The notes under the pieces were generated by a model. The model was given only the letters and a program-made list of their open reading frames with translations, was not told where the DNA came from and made no database searches. A DNA stretch of 64,000 nucleotides from JAGLQQ01 sp043806135. Lineage in GTDB: Bacteria > Omnitrophota > Gorgyraeia > B26-G9. The stretch spans positions 60,147-124,146 of the forward strand of contig JAZDHG010000016.1 of NCBI GenBank assembly GCA_043806135.1, given 5' to 3'. Positions 41,659-49,690 of the stretch are shown in pieces. A program made the position numbers and the translations under genes. Numbering within the stretch: position 1 is the stretch's first letter; every line of letters starts with the position of its first letter.

Positions 41659-43356
41659 GTGAACAAAAACACAGTCAATAAGCTTTTAGATATCAGTATT
41701 GTAATTACCGCTGCTGTCTCATTTATCATTTTGCTTGTGCAGTGGGAAATAATGCCTGTTATTAAAACGCTTACTACTTCTCTGCTGGATATAATCGATA
41801 TTATTGTTTTAGCTGTATTCTTTATATGTGTTTTGGTACGTTTTATAGCTAACCCGAATAAAAAAGAATATTTCAAGGAATATTGGATAGACCTGATCAT
41901 CATTCTGCCTTTGATCCAGATATTTCAAGGTGTGCACAATACGGGTCTTGCGATTGTTTTAAGAGAAGCAATAAGATTGCTCAGGTTTTTATCCCGGATA
42001 AAAGTGCCAGAGCGGTTGATCAGTTTGCTAGGTATAAAACCGGCACAGCTTTTGATCGTAACATTTTTGATGACGATCTTAATCGGGACGTTTTTGCTTA
42101 CTCTTCCTGTTTCAACACAAAGCAGCCAGGGAATGAATTTCGTCGATGCCTTGTTTACGGCGACATCGGCAACCTGTGTGACCGGCCTGATTGTGCAGGA
42201 TACAGGCAGCTTTTTTTCAATTTTCGGACAGCTTGTGATCTTGCTGCTTATCCAGGTCGGGGCATTGGGAATAATGACTTTTTCCGTAACCTTATTCCTG
42301 GCTGCGGGCAAACAGATGTCTAATAGAGAAGCTATTGCCATGCAGGATGTTCTTAATCAGGACAGTATTGCGGGAATTATGAATCTGATTGCTTTTATAG
42401 CAAAAATGACCATATGCATAGAGGCTTTGGGAGCGGTTTTTCTTTTTGCCGGGTTTATACCTTATATCAGTGACCCCTGGCAAAGGGCATATATATCTTT
42501 GTTCCATTCTGTTTCTGCTTTTTGTAATGCAGGATTTTCATTATTCCCAGACAGTATTATGAAGTATACAAATGACGGGGTTATCAACCTGTCTATTGCT
42601 TTTTTGATTATTCTCGGCGGGTTGGGGTTTATCGTCGTAAAAGATCTCTGGGATATGTTTGTTTTAGGTTTGCGACCTAAGAGTTTAGGTTTAAGACTGC
42701 ATACTAAGATCGTTTTATCCATGACCGCTATTTTACTTGTTGCCGGTACAATTGTTATATTTTTTGCGGAAAATAAGGTTAATTTTACGGGTATGGCTTT
42801 CAAACACAAAATTTTAATAAGCTTTTTTCAATCTGTTTCAGCCAGGACAGCGGGGTTTAACAGTGTGGATATTGGCGGCATGACCAATGGGAGTATATTC
42901 AGCATTATTGTACTGATGTTTATCGGGGCCTCGGCCGGTTCTACAGGAGGAGGTATTAAGACTACAACTTTTTGGGTATTGCTAAAGTCATTTAGCAGCA
43001 GCCTGCAGAACAAGGAAGATATAAACACATTTAAGAAAAAAATCCCTGAACAGATCGTTGGCAAGGCAATAGCCATATTTATATTATCCTTGGGTTTTGT
43101 TAGCTTGTTTATGTATCTTTTGTCTGTTTTTGAACCGCTGCCTTTCAAGGCTTTGCTCTTTGAGGTTGTATCTGCATTCGGTACTGTAGGGCTTTCTACA
43201 GGGATTACGGCACAATTGCATAATGCCGGTAAATTACTGATAACCTGCTTAATGTTTTTGGGAAGGCTGGGGCCTTTAACAGTCGTTCTGGCTTTTTCAG
43301 GGTATAAAAGAAAAATAAATTATACCTATGCACAAGAAAAAATTATGGTCGGATAA
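41659..43356 (+). CDS. KtrB/TrkH-type K+ channel with voltage-sensor-like N-terminus
   Basis: A 565-aa K+ uptake channel subunit. Residues 115-560 are the TrkH/KtrB core with four pore loops whose glycine filters are visible: TCVTGLI, AFCNAGF, ARTAGFN and AFGTVGLS. The first 110 residues are extra: about three helices and LREAIRLLRFLSRIK, an Arg every three to four residues as in an S4 sensor. Typical KtrB is about 450 aa. No TrkA/KtrA regulator is adjacent. GTG 41659 with AAGGAAAAAG upstream. Confidence 0.9.
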   Translation: MNKNTVNKLLDISIVITAAVSFIILLVQWEIMPVIKTLTTSLLDIIDIIVLAVFFICVLVRFIANPNKKEYFKEYWIDLIIILPLIQIFQGVHNTGLAIVLREAIRLLRFLSRIKVPERLISLLGIKPAQLLIVTFLMTILIGTFLLTLPVSTQSSQGMNFVDALFTATSATCVTGLIVQDTGSFFSIFGQLVILLLIQVGALGIMTFSVTLFLAAGKQMSNREAIAMQDVLNQDSIAGIMNLIAFIAKMTICIEALGAVFLFAGFIPYISDPWQRAYISLFHSVSAFCNAGFSLFPDSIMKYTNDGVINLSIAFLIILGGLGFIVVKDLWDMFVLGLRPKSLGLRLHTKIVLSMTAILLVAGTIVIFFAENKVNFTGMAFKHKILISFFQSVSARTAGFNSVDIGGMTNGSIFSIIVLMFIGASAGSTGGGIKTTTFWVLLKSFSSSLQNKEDINTFKKKIPEQIVGKAIAIFILSLGFVSLFMYLLSVFEPLPFKALLFEVVSAFGTVGLSTGITAQLHNAGKLLITCLMFLGRLGPLTVVLAFSGYKRKINYTYAQEKIMVG

Positions 43357-43358
43357 AT

Positions 43359-43390
43359 AATAGCGGTTAGCGAATAGCGATTAGAGAAAA
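43359..43390. repeat. AGCGGTTAGCGAATAGCG quasi-repeat
   Basis: TAGCGGTTAGCGAATAGCGA followed by TTAGAG, 3 nt after the ktrB stop. Same word family as 2857-2885, 24845-24882 and 46447-46480. Confidence 0.5.
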
Positions 43391-43448
43391 CAAGAATGTA
43401 AAAATCATAACAAAGCAATTGAACAGTATCCTTAGAAAGGGGTTTAAT

Positions 43449-44501
43449 ATGTACTATCCTGTTTCGAGATTAAGAAGATTACGTAAAAGTCATCTTTTGC
43501 GGGAAATGGTTAAGGAGACGAATTTAAGCGCAGTATCCTTTATCTATCCTGTTTTTGTAGTTGAGGGAAAAAACATAAAAGAACCCGTAAAATCAATGCC
43601 CGGAGTTTTTAGGTTGTCTGTGGACAATTTACTGAAAGAAGCCAAAGAAGTGGAGAGCCTGAATATCCCGGCTATTATGCTTTTCGGTATACCTGAGAAA
43701 AAGGATGAGAGGGCTACGGCTGCCTATGCTAAAGGCGGTATTGTGCAAACAGCAATAAGGGCGCTCAAAGAAAAACATTATAATTTGCTGATAGCAACTG
43801 ATGTATGTCTTTGCGCCTATACAGCTTCCGGGCATTGCGGGATAGTGAAAAATAAAATCTCTCCGACTCAGGAAAACCCGGAAGAAGAAAATGCTTTAGA
43901 TACCTCTTCTGCAGGGGAAGTTGTTGTCTATAATGACGCGACATGTGAATTGCTTGGTAAAATGGCCTTGTCGCATGCAGAAGCAGGAGCAGATTTAGTC
44001 GCGCCAAGCTCCATGATGGATGGACAGGTTGCGGCTATCCGCAAAGTTTTGGATGCAAATAATTTTAAACATGTTCCGATTATGGCCTATAGTGCGAAAT
44101 TTGCCTCAAATTTTTATAGTCCTTTTCGTGATATTGCTGATTCCAGTCTTGGTACAGGAGACAGAAAAACATATCAGATTAATCCTGGCAATACTAACGA
44201 GGCATTGAGAGAAATAGAGTTTGATATTCAGGAAGGGGCAGACATGGTCATGGTAAAGCCGGCGCTTGCATATTTGGATATAATTGCCAAAGCAAAGCAG
44301 AAATACCAGGTACCGATAGTCGCTTATAATGTAAGCGGTGAATTTTCAATGGTTAAGGCAGCAGCGTCACTGGAGTATATAGATGAAAAGTCAGTTACTC
44401 TTGAAATATTAACAAGCATAAAAAGATCCGGAGCTGATTTGATCATTACTTATCATGCCAAAGACGCCGCACGCTGGCTTAGCGGCCAATACCTGCTTTA
44501 A
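43449..44501 (+). CDS. hemB: Porphobilinogen synthase (delta-aminolevulinate dehydratase)
   Basis: A 350-aa enzyme that joins two aminolevulinate molecules. Start ATG 43449 (MYYPVSRLRRLRKS) with AAAGGGG is preferred over the in-frame 43419 start. Key segments: SFIYPVFVVEG, TDVCLCAYTASGHCG (Zn or metal-binding cysteines Cys/Cys/Cys type), the first active-site Lys in YSAKFAS and the Schiff-base Lys in MVKPALAYLD. First gene of the heme operon; its TAA stop sits at the start of an AAGTAAAAAG quasi-repeat. Confidence 0.96.
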   Translation: MYYPVSRLRRLRKSHLLREMVKETNLSAVSFIYPVFVVEGKNIKEPVKSMPGVFRLSVDNLLKEAKEVESLNIPAIMLFGIPEKKDERATAAYAKGGIVQTAIRALKEKHYNLLIATDVCLCAYTASGHCGIVKNKISPTQENPEEENALDTSSAGEVVVYNDATCELLGKMALSHAEAGADLVAPSSMMDGQVAAIRKVLDANNFKHVPIMAYSAKFASNFYSPFRDIADSSLGTGDRKTYQINPGNTNEALREIEFDIQEGADMVMVKPALAYLDIIAKAKQKYQVPIVAYNVSGEFSMVKAAASLEYIDEKSVTLEILTSIKRSGADLIITYHAKDAARWLSGQYLL

Positions 44502-44535
44502 GTTAAAAGTAAAAAGTAGAAAGTAAAAAATTATA
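44502..44535. repeat. AAAAGTAAAAAGTAGAAAGT quasi-repeat
   Basis: Four imperfect 7-8 nt units between hemB and ahbD, continuous with the hemB stop codon. Matches blocks of the mosaic repeats at 19696-19830 and 56440-56580. It leaves no usual Shine-Dalgarno site for ahbD. Confidence 0.5.
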
Positions 44536-44537
44536 AA

Positions 44538-45566
44538 ATGCTGATTTCCTGGAATATTACCAAAGCATGCAATTTAAAATGCGAACATTGCTATCGTGAT
44601 GCAGGATTTGCGGCGCCTGATGAGCTTAACCTGCTTGAAGGTAAAAAGCTCTTAAGAGAGCTTAAAGACCTTAATTTCCGCTTGATCATTTTTTCCGGAG
44701 GAGAACCGGTACTCAGGGTTGAGCTTTTTCAGTGGATCCCTTTTGCGCGGGGATTAGGATTAATAAGTGTTTTAGGTACAAACGGTACTCTTATTGATGA
44801 AAAATGCGCCGTGCGTCTTAAGCAGGCAGGACTAAAACGCCTGGGGATAAGTATTGATTCTATTGATGAAAAAAAGCACGATAAATTCCGTCGCCTTGAA
44901 GGAGCTTGGAAACAGGCGGTACGGGGAATGGAAAATGCCAAGAAAGCCGGCCTTGAGTTTCAGGTGCATACCACGGTTACCAAAAAAAATATTAACGAGA
45001 TCCTGGCTATTACAGATTTTGCGCAAAAAACAAATGCGCAGGCGCATCATATATTCTTTCTTGTACCTACTGGCAGAGGCAAGGAGATCGATGATGTTAT
45101 CCCCAGTGCGCAAGAGTATGAGAGATTGATCGAGGCAATACTCCAGAAGCAAAAAACCGTTACTCTGGAACTGAAGCCTGTGTGTGCCCCGCAGTTCGTG
45201 CGTATTGCCAAAGAAAAAAACATTAAGACGCGTTTTGATAAAGGCTGTCTTGCCGGAATAAGCTATGCCTGCGTTCTTCCTAACGGTGAAGTGCACCCGT
45301 GTCCTTATATGCCGATAATCCTGGGAAATGTCCGGGATGACGGCGGATTTAAAAAGATCTGGCAGGAAAATAAGGTATTGAAGAATTTACGAAGCATGAA
45401 ATTTCATAATAAATGCGGAATATGCGAGTTTAAAACTTTGTGCTCGGGATGCCGTGCTGCTGCGTTCCATCAATCCGGCGGAGATTATATGGCAGAAGAC
45501 CCCAATTGCAATTATGAACCGAAAACAAAAATTAATTCTAAAAATTCTCAAAACATTACAGTCTGA
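44538..45566 (+). CDS. ahbD: Radical SAM/SPASM heme synthase (AhbD-like)
   Basis: A 342-aa radical SAM protein that would decarboxylate Fe-coproporphyrin III to heme in the siroheme-dependent pathway. Cluster motif NITKACNLKCEHCYRDAG (CxxxCxxC); SAM-binding GGEP segment in IFSGGEPVLR; auxiliary cluster cysteines in KGCLAG, PNGEVHPCPY and CGICEFKTLCSGCRAAA (SPASM-type). It is followed by the two decarboxylase subunits. It could alternatively be the related NirJ/AhbC; the SPASM pattern and context favour AhbD. Confidence 0.85.
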   Translation: MLISWNITKACNLKCEHCYRDAGFAAPDELNLLEGKKLLRELKDLNFRLIIFSGGEPVLRVELFQWIPFARGLGLISVLGTNGTLIDEKCAVRLKQAGLKRLGISIDSIDEKKHDKFRRLEGAWKQAVRGMENAKKAGLEFQVHTTVTKKNINEILAITDFAQKTNAQAHHIFFLVPTGRGKEIDDVIPSAQEYERLIEAILQKQKTVTLELKPVCAPQFVRIAKEKNIKTRFDKGCLAGISYACVLPNGEVHPCPYMPIILGNVRDDGGFKKIWQENKVLKNLRSMKFHNKCGICEFKTLCSGCRAAAFHQSGGDYMAEDPNCNYEPKTKINSKNSQNITV

Positions 45567-45969
45567 TTTTCCTCTGACGATTAACCCTTATCAGGTGCTG
45601 GCCGGTAAGCTAGGCATGGATGAGGATGCGCTTATTGCCGAGATCAAGCAGTTAAAAAAAAAGGGTTATGTGCGCAGGATAGGCGCGGTCGTATCATTAG
45701 CGCATCTTGGCTATAAAAGCACTCTTATTGCTGCAAGGCTGGAAAAGGCATTTATGACTCAGAACATTGCTTTTATAAATGCTTCTGAGTTTATAACGCA
45801 TAACTACCTGAGAGATGTAAAATACAATGTCTGGTTTACGTTTAGTGCAAAAACCAAAAAAGAGATCGAAAATTTTATCCGCATCTTTAAAAAACGCAGG
45901 GGGGTCGTCGATGTATTGAGTCTGCCGGCAAAAAAAACATTTAAAATTAATGCTGAGTTCATGTTTTAG
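45514..45969 (+). CDS. ahbA: Siroheme decarboxylase subunit AhbA-like
   Basis: A 151-aa Lrp/AsnC-like protein. ATG 45514 (MNRKQKLILKILKTL) overlaps ahbD by 53 nt; the longer upstream frame is just ahbD read in another frame. A winged helix (KKGYVRRIGAVVS) precedes the effector-like domain with the catalytic region HNYLRDVKYNVWFTF. It forms a heterodimer with AhbB to convert siroheme to didecarboxysiroheme. Assignment to AhbA is based on the HNYLR-YN-WFT form. Confidence 0.85.
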   Translation: MNRKQKLILKILKTLQSDFPLTINPYQVLAGKLGMDEDALIAEIKQLKKKGYVRRIGAVVSLAHLGYKSTLIAARLEKAFMTQNIAFINASEFITHNYLRDVKYNVWFTFSAKTKKEIENFIRIFKKRRGVVDVLSLPAKKTFKINAEFMF

Positions 45970-45989
45970 ATAATCTATAGGGAAAACTG

Positions 45990-46457
45990 ATGTTGACTAA
46001 AACAGAAAAACAAATATTAAATTTTATTCAGGGAGACCTGCCTCTTAAAAGTTTTCCGTACACTCATCTTGCTAAGAAGCTGAACATGGCTGAGGATAAA
46101 ATAGCAGAAAAAATAGCATTGCTTAAAAAAAGAGGCTATATCCGCAGATTGGGCGCGCTTGTAAACCACGATATGGTGGGCTTAAAGGTAAATTGCATGT
46201 GTGTATGGAAAGTCAGTGAGGAGAAAATCGAAAAAATAGGGAAACTTTGCGCTAAAGCACCGGCTATAAGCCATTGTTATTTGAGGGCAATTCAACGCGG
46301 TTGGCCGTATAATTTTTATACTATGGTACATGCGAAGACTAAGTCAGAGTGCCTGAAGACAATTAAATCCATAGCAAAAAAAAGCAGCGTTGATGATTAT
46401 GAGATGCTGTTCACTTTAAAGAAATTCAAAAAAACAAGCCCGATTTATAGCGTATAG
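45990..46457 (+). CDS. ahbB: Siroheme decarboxylase subunit AhbB-like
   Basis: A 155-aa partner of the 45514 protein with the same two-domain design: helix-turn-helix (KKRGYIRRLGALVNHDMVG) and the catalytic segment ISHCYLRAIQRGWPYNFYTMVH, the AhbB form with WPYN. The C-terminal Ser-Val and TAG stop are encoded by an AGCGTATAGCG quasi-repeat, hinting that the original tail was replaced. Confidence 0.87.
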   Translation: MLTKTEKQILNFIQGDLPLKSFPYTHLAKKLNMAEDKIAEKIALLKKRGYIRRLGALVNHDMVGLKVNCMCVWKVSEEKIEKIGKLCAKAPAISHCYLRAIQRGWPYNFYTMVHAKTKSECLKTIKSIAKKSSVDDYEMLFTLKKFKKTSPIYSV

Positions 46458-46480
46458 CGAAAAGCGGTTAGCGGATAATA
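46447..46480. repeat. AGCGTATAGCG quasi-repeat at the ahbB 3' end
   Basis: TATAGCGTATAGCGAAAAGC followed by GGTTAGCGGATAAT supplies the last two codons and stop of ahbB, exactly as a GATAGCGTATAG copy does for rlmN. Confidence 0.55.
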
Positions 46481-46483
46481 AAG

Positions 46484-47776
46484 ATGATTAAAAAGAACAT
46501 TAGAAAAAAATCTGAAAAATATTATAAACAGGCATTGGCACTGATGCCGGGAGGGGTGAACAGCCCGGTACGCGCTTTTCATGCTGTAGGAGGAGATCCG
46601 GTTTTTATTAAAGCGGGGAAAGGCTCAAAGATATATGATGTGGATGATAATTCATATATTGATTATGTCTTAAGCTGGGGGCCGCTTATCCTTGGCCATG
46701 CGCATAAGCAGGTTATAAAAAGTATTGTTCAGGCGGCTCAAGCGGGTACAAGCTTTGGCGCACCGACAGCTGCAGAGAACGGGATCGCACAGCTGATAAA
46801 AAGTGCAATACCCAGCATGCAAAGTTTGCGCCTGGTTAACTCAGGAACTGAGGCGACAATGAGCGCAATAAGGCTTGCGCGCAGCTATACAGGAAAAGAT
46901 AAGATTATTAAGTTCGAGGGGGCTTATCATGGACACAGTGACGGGCTTTTGGTCAAAGCCGGCAGCGGGGCAGCTACGTTCTGTGTTCCGACAAGCAGCG
47001 GTGTACCGCGAGGTTATGCGCAGGATACAATTGTCTTGCCGTTTAACGATATTGAAAAATTAAGAATAGTGATAGCTGCCCGTCATAAAAACATTGCCGC
47101 AGTGATCATAGAGCCTGTATGCGGAAATATGGGAGTAGTAGCTCCTTTGAATAAATTCCTGCAAAAATTAAGAAACATAACCAGGCAGTACGGTGTATTG
47201 CTTATCTTTGATGAAGTAATGACCGGATTCCGCTTTTGTTTCGGAGGGGTGCAAAACCTGCTTAAAATAAAACCGGACATTACATGTCTGGGCAAAATCA
47301 TCGGCGGGGGGATGCCCATAGGAGCTTATGGGGGGAGCAAAAAGATCATGAATTGCGCGGCTCCCTTAGGAAGCATGTACCAGGCCGGTACGCTCTCAGG
47401 CAATCCTATTGCGGTGGCCTGCGGGCTGAAAACTTTACAGATATTGAAGAAAATTGATTATAAAAAAATAAATTCATTGTGCGGGGAACTGTGTAATGCT
47501 ATGCAAAGAATAGCAAAAAATAAAAAAAAGAAAATAATTATAAACCGTTTTTATTCCATGTTTACGGTTTTTTTTACAGATAAAAATGTTTCAGATTATA
47601 AGACTGCCAGTAATTCCGATACGGGGAAATACGCAAAATATTTTTCTAAGATGCTAACAGAGGGGGTCTTTTTCGCGCCGTCTCAATTCGAAGCTAATTT
47701 TTTATCTTTTGCGCACACGAAAAAAGATATAGAATACACAATAGAAGCGTTTAACAGAACAATAACGGATATATAG
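46484..47776 (+). CDS. hemL: Glutamate-1-semialdehyde 2,1-aminomutase
   Basis: A 430-aa PLP enzyme giving 5-aminolevulinate in the C5 pathway. Features: ALMPGGVNSPVRAF, NSGTEATMSAIRLAR, FEGAYHGHSDGLLVKAGSG, IFDEVMTGFRF and the PLP lysine in CLGKIIGGGMPIGAYGG. It groups with hemB and the Ahb genes, so the operon covers an early step and the last, siroheme-branch steps; hemA, hemC, hemD and siroheme synthase must be elsewhere. Confidence 0.97.
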   Translation: MIKKNIRKKSEKYYKQALALMPGGVNSPVRAFHAVGGDPVFIKAGKGSKIYDVDDNSYIDYVLSWGPLILGHAHKQVIKSIVQAAQAGTSFGAPTAAENGIAQLIKSAIPSMQSLRLVNSGTEATMSAIRLARSYTGKDKIIKFEGAYHGHSDGLLVKAGSGAATFCVPTSSGVPRGYAQDTIVLPFNDIEKLRIVIAARHKNIAAVIIEPVCGNMGVVAPLNKFLQKLRNITRQYGVLLIFDEVMTGFRFCFGGVQNLLKIKPDITCLGKIIGGGMPIGAYGGSKKIMNCAAPLGSMYQAGTLSGNPIAVACGLKTLQILKKIDYKKINSLCGELCNAMQRIAKNKKKKIIINRFYSMFTVFFTDKNVSDYKTASNSDTGKYAKYFSKMLTEGVFFAPSQFEANFLSFAHTKKDIEYTIEAFNRTITDI

Positions 47777-47791
47777 TTAGAGGACGACCGG

Positions 47792-48040
47792 ATGTTTAGT
47801 ATAGGAATGCCTGAATTAATTCTTGTTTTTGTTGTGGCCTTGCTTGTTTTTGGTCCGCGTAAACTTCCTGATGTTGGCCGGATACTGGGTAAGGCAATGC
47901 GCGAATTTAAAAAGGCAGCGGATGATTTTAAAGAGGCTATCAATCAGGAGCCTCCTGATGAAATAGTCAAAGAAGTAGAAGAAAAGCTTAAGAAAAACAA
48001 GGAAAAGCTCAAGAAGGAAGGGAAGGGCCTGCTTGGATAA
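47792..48040 (+). CDS. tatA: TatA/TatB-type twin-arginine translocase subunit
   Basis: An 82-aa protein: single N-terminal helix (PELILVFVVALLVFGPRKLP) with the FGxxKLP hinge, an amphipathic helix (GRILGKAMREFKKAADDF) and a charged tail. The GPRKLP form is closer to TatB-like members. It overlaps tatC by 8 nt. With tatC and the second tatA it can export the hydrogenase small subunit (484). Confidence 0.92.
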   Translation: MFSIGMPELILVFVVALLVFGPRKLPDVGRILGKAMREFKKAADDFKEAINQEPPDEIVKEVEEKLKKNKEKLKKEGKGLLG

Positions 48041-48761
48041 GACGCTTCCATACAAAATGGACAAACCTCTTTCAGTAATGGATCATCTGGAAGAATTGCG
48101 CAATCGGCTGCTTTTTTGTTTGTTTCTTATACTGCTATGTACAGCGCTTGCCTACAGCTTTGTTCAGCAGATCATGGCCTTTCTGGTGCGTTCTATAGGA
48201 ACATTGTATTTTATGAGCCCCACAGAAGCTTTCTGGGTGCAGGTAAAACTGGCAATGTTCGTGGGCTTATATTGCGCCTTGCCTTTTATATTCTACCAAA
48301 TATGGAAATTCGTAGAGATTGGTTTGAAGCAAAACGAAAGGAAATATGTGCTGCCGATGAGCATTGCCAGCTTTATTCTTTTTACGCTTGGAGGTGCCTT
48401 TTGTTATTTGCTTGTTATCCCTGTTGCCGTCAGGTTTCTTCTCTCATATGGAAGCTCAACCCTGATTCCTCTGATCTCGGTAAGTAACTATTTATCTTTT
48501 ATCGGCTGCCTGGTATTTGCTTTTGGTTTTACGTTTCAGCTGCCGCTTATACTGATGTTTTTGGCCGGATTGGGAATAGTTAACTGCGTGTCTTTGCGTA
48601 AATTCAGGCGCTTTGCCGTCCTGGGAAGCTTTTTTGTGGGAGCTGCTCTTACTCCAACTGCGGACATGGTGAACCAGACGCTTCTGGCTTTGCCGATAAT
48701 TGTTTTATATGAAATGAGTATATGGTTGATAAAGATTTTTGAAAAAAAGAAGGAGGTGTAA
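48033..48761 (+). CDS. tatC: Twin-arginine translocase subunit TatC
   Basis: A 242-aa six-helix receptor for Tat signal peptides. Conserved N-terminal segment MDHLEELRNRLLFCLF holds the glutamate needed for RR recognition; MSPTEAFWVQVKLAMF and FALGVAFCY-like regions follow. Start TTG 48033 overlaps tatA and has GGAAGGG upstream; ATG 48057 is the alternative. Coupled to tatA. Confidence 0.94.
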   Translation: MDKTLPYKMDKPLSVMDHLEELRNRLLFCLFLILLCTALAYSFVQQIMAFLVRSIGTLYFMSPTEAFWVQVKLAMFVGLYCALPFIFYQIWKFVEIGLKQNERKYVLPMSIASFILFTLGGAFCYLLVIPVAVRFLLSYGSSTLIPLISVSNYLSFIGCLVFAFGFTFQLPLILMFLAGLGIVNCVSLRKFRRFAVLGSFFVGAALTPTADMVNQTLLALPIIVLYEMSIWLIKIFEKKKEV

Positions 48762-48762
48762 A

Positions 48763-48933
48763 GTGGGTAGATTTGGAGTCCCTGAACTGGTACTAATTCT
48801 ATTTATTCTTTTATTACTTTTTGGCGCCAGCAAACTTCCTGAAATTGCCCGCTCTATGGGGCAGAGTATAAAAGAATTCAAAAAATCCATGAGCGGTACA
48901 GAAGATAAGTCTAAGGAAGAGGATAAGAAATAA
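48763..48933 (+). CDS. tatA: Second TatA subunit
   Basis: A 56-aa TatA: start GTG 48763 with AAGGAGG 7 nt upstream (the frame continues upstream into tatC, but that part is not translated). Helix PELVLILFILLLLFGASKLP followed by EIARSMGQSIKEFKKSMSG and an acidic tail. Two TatA-type proteins around TatC imply either TatA/TatB division of labour or redundant TatA. Family A repeat begins 2 nt after its stop. Confidence 0.9.
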   Translation: MGRFGVPELVLILFILLLLFGASKLPEIARSMGQSIKEFKKSMSGTEDKSKEEDKK

Positions 48934-48935
48934 TC

Positions 48936-49018
48936 GGGTCATTCTTAATTAAGCGGAATAGTTTTCTATAGCTAAATGATTTGCAGGTTCTTTCGTTCAA
49001 CTTAAACAAGAAAGAACC
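48936..49018. repeat. Family A end plus family B copy 4
   Basis: Starts GGGTCATTCTTAATTAAG (48936-48953), identical to the reverse complement of 16649-16666; continues to the GGTTCTTTC palindrome at 48986-49018, identical to the reverse complement of 16471-16503. Compared with the 16471-16666 locus, the GATTACGC filler is missing here. Confidence 0.85.
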
Positions 49019-49073
49019 AAATAATTAAAGGAACAAAAAGTATGCTTTAAAAACACAGTTTTTTAAGACTATG

Positions 49074-49113
49074 AAAAACCCCCGGGCTTTTTAGTTTAGC
49101 TCGAGGGTTTTTT
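49074..49113. terminator. Bidirectional terminator between tat and the minus-strand envelope genes
   Basis: AAACCCCCGGGC (49076-49087) pairs with GCTCGAGGGTTT (49099-49110) with one mismatch and a G-U, flanked by A-runs on the left and T-runs on the right, so it can work on both strands. Confidence 0.85.
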
Positions 49114-49134
49114 AATTGTAATGCAGCTGGTTTT

Positions 49135-49686
49135 TTACCAGTTAAAATTTTTGTTTGAAGGTTCCTCTGGCTGCTCGCCCTTTTTTACCTTGGTTTTTCT
49201 GCTGTTCTTATCTGAAGAGTCTTCAGGCTGTTTTTTTAATTCTGCCTTCATCTTTTCGATTTCCAGTCTAAGCGCCTCGTCTTTTTCTTTTAATTTCAGG
49301 AGTTCTTCTCCCAGAGCTATATTTGTGTTCTTTAGTATCTCTGCATCATTTGCCAGCTCTTCTATGCTTTTGCTTGTGCCAAGGGCTGAGGTGGTTACTT
49401 TTTCTATTGTTTTTTCCATGGCTGTGTTTTTTTCAGTCTCTATGGCCAGGCTTTTTTTTAAAAGCCGCTCAGAATGCTGCAGAGTAGCAAGACGGTTGCG
49501 TGTTGCTTTTAAATCGTTAACAATCACTGTATTAGCCTGGATCATATTTTCCAGTTTGCTCTCAAGGGTTTCACTTTTCTTAAGCTCAACTTTTTTTCTT
49601 GAAGTGGCCCCTATTGCCCAAAGCGAACTAATAATAGCACCAACCAGAAGCAGTAAAACAAGCTTGCGAAGCGTTGATTCTTTCAT
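49135..49686 (-). CDS. Membrane-anchored coiled-coil protein
   Basis: A 183-aa protein: N-terminal hydrophobic helix (LRKLVLLLLVGAIISSLWAI), then a long Leu/Glu/Lys heptad region (about residues 30-150; ESKLENMIQANTVIVNDLK, LGEELLKLKEKDEALRLEIE) and a Lys-rich, Pro/Ser-containing tail. It looks like an inner-membrane-anchored periplasmic coiled coil. It is 4 nt downstream of the OmpA-like gene, so they may act together in envelope linkage. The 204-aa opposite-strand frame at 49121 is not considered real. Confidence 0.7.
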   Translation of the reverse strand: MKESTLRKLVLLLLVGAIISSLWAIGATSRKKVELKKSETLESKLENMIQANTVIVNDLKATRNRLATLQHSERLLKKSLAIETEKNTAMEKTIEKVTTSALGTSKSIEELANDAEILKNTNIALGEELLKLKEKDEALRLEIEKMKAELKKQPEDSSDKNSRKTKVKKGEQPEEPSNKNFNW

Positions 49687-49690
49687 TAGC

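Noticed and set aside
45454..45513. Upstream extension of the AhbA-like reading frame
   Set aside because: This part is ahbD read in another frame; the AhbA family start is the methionine at 45514.
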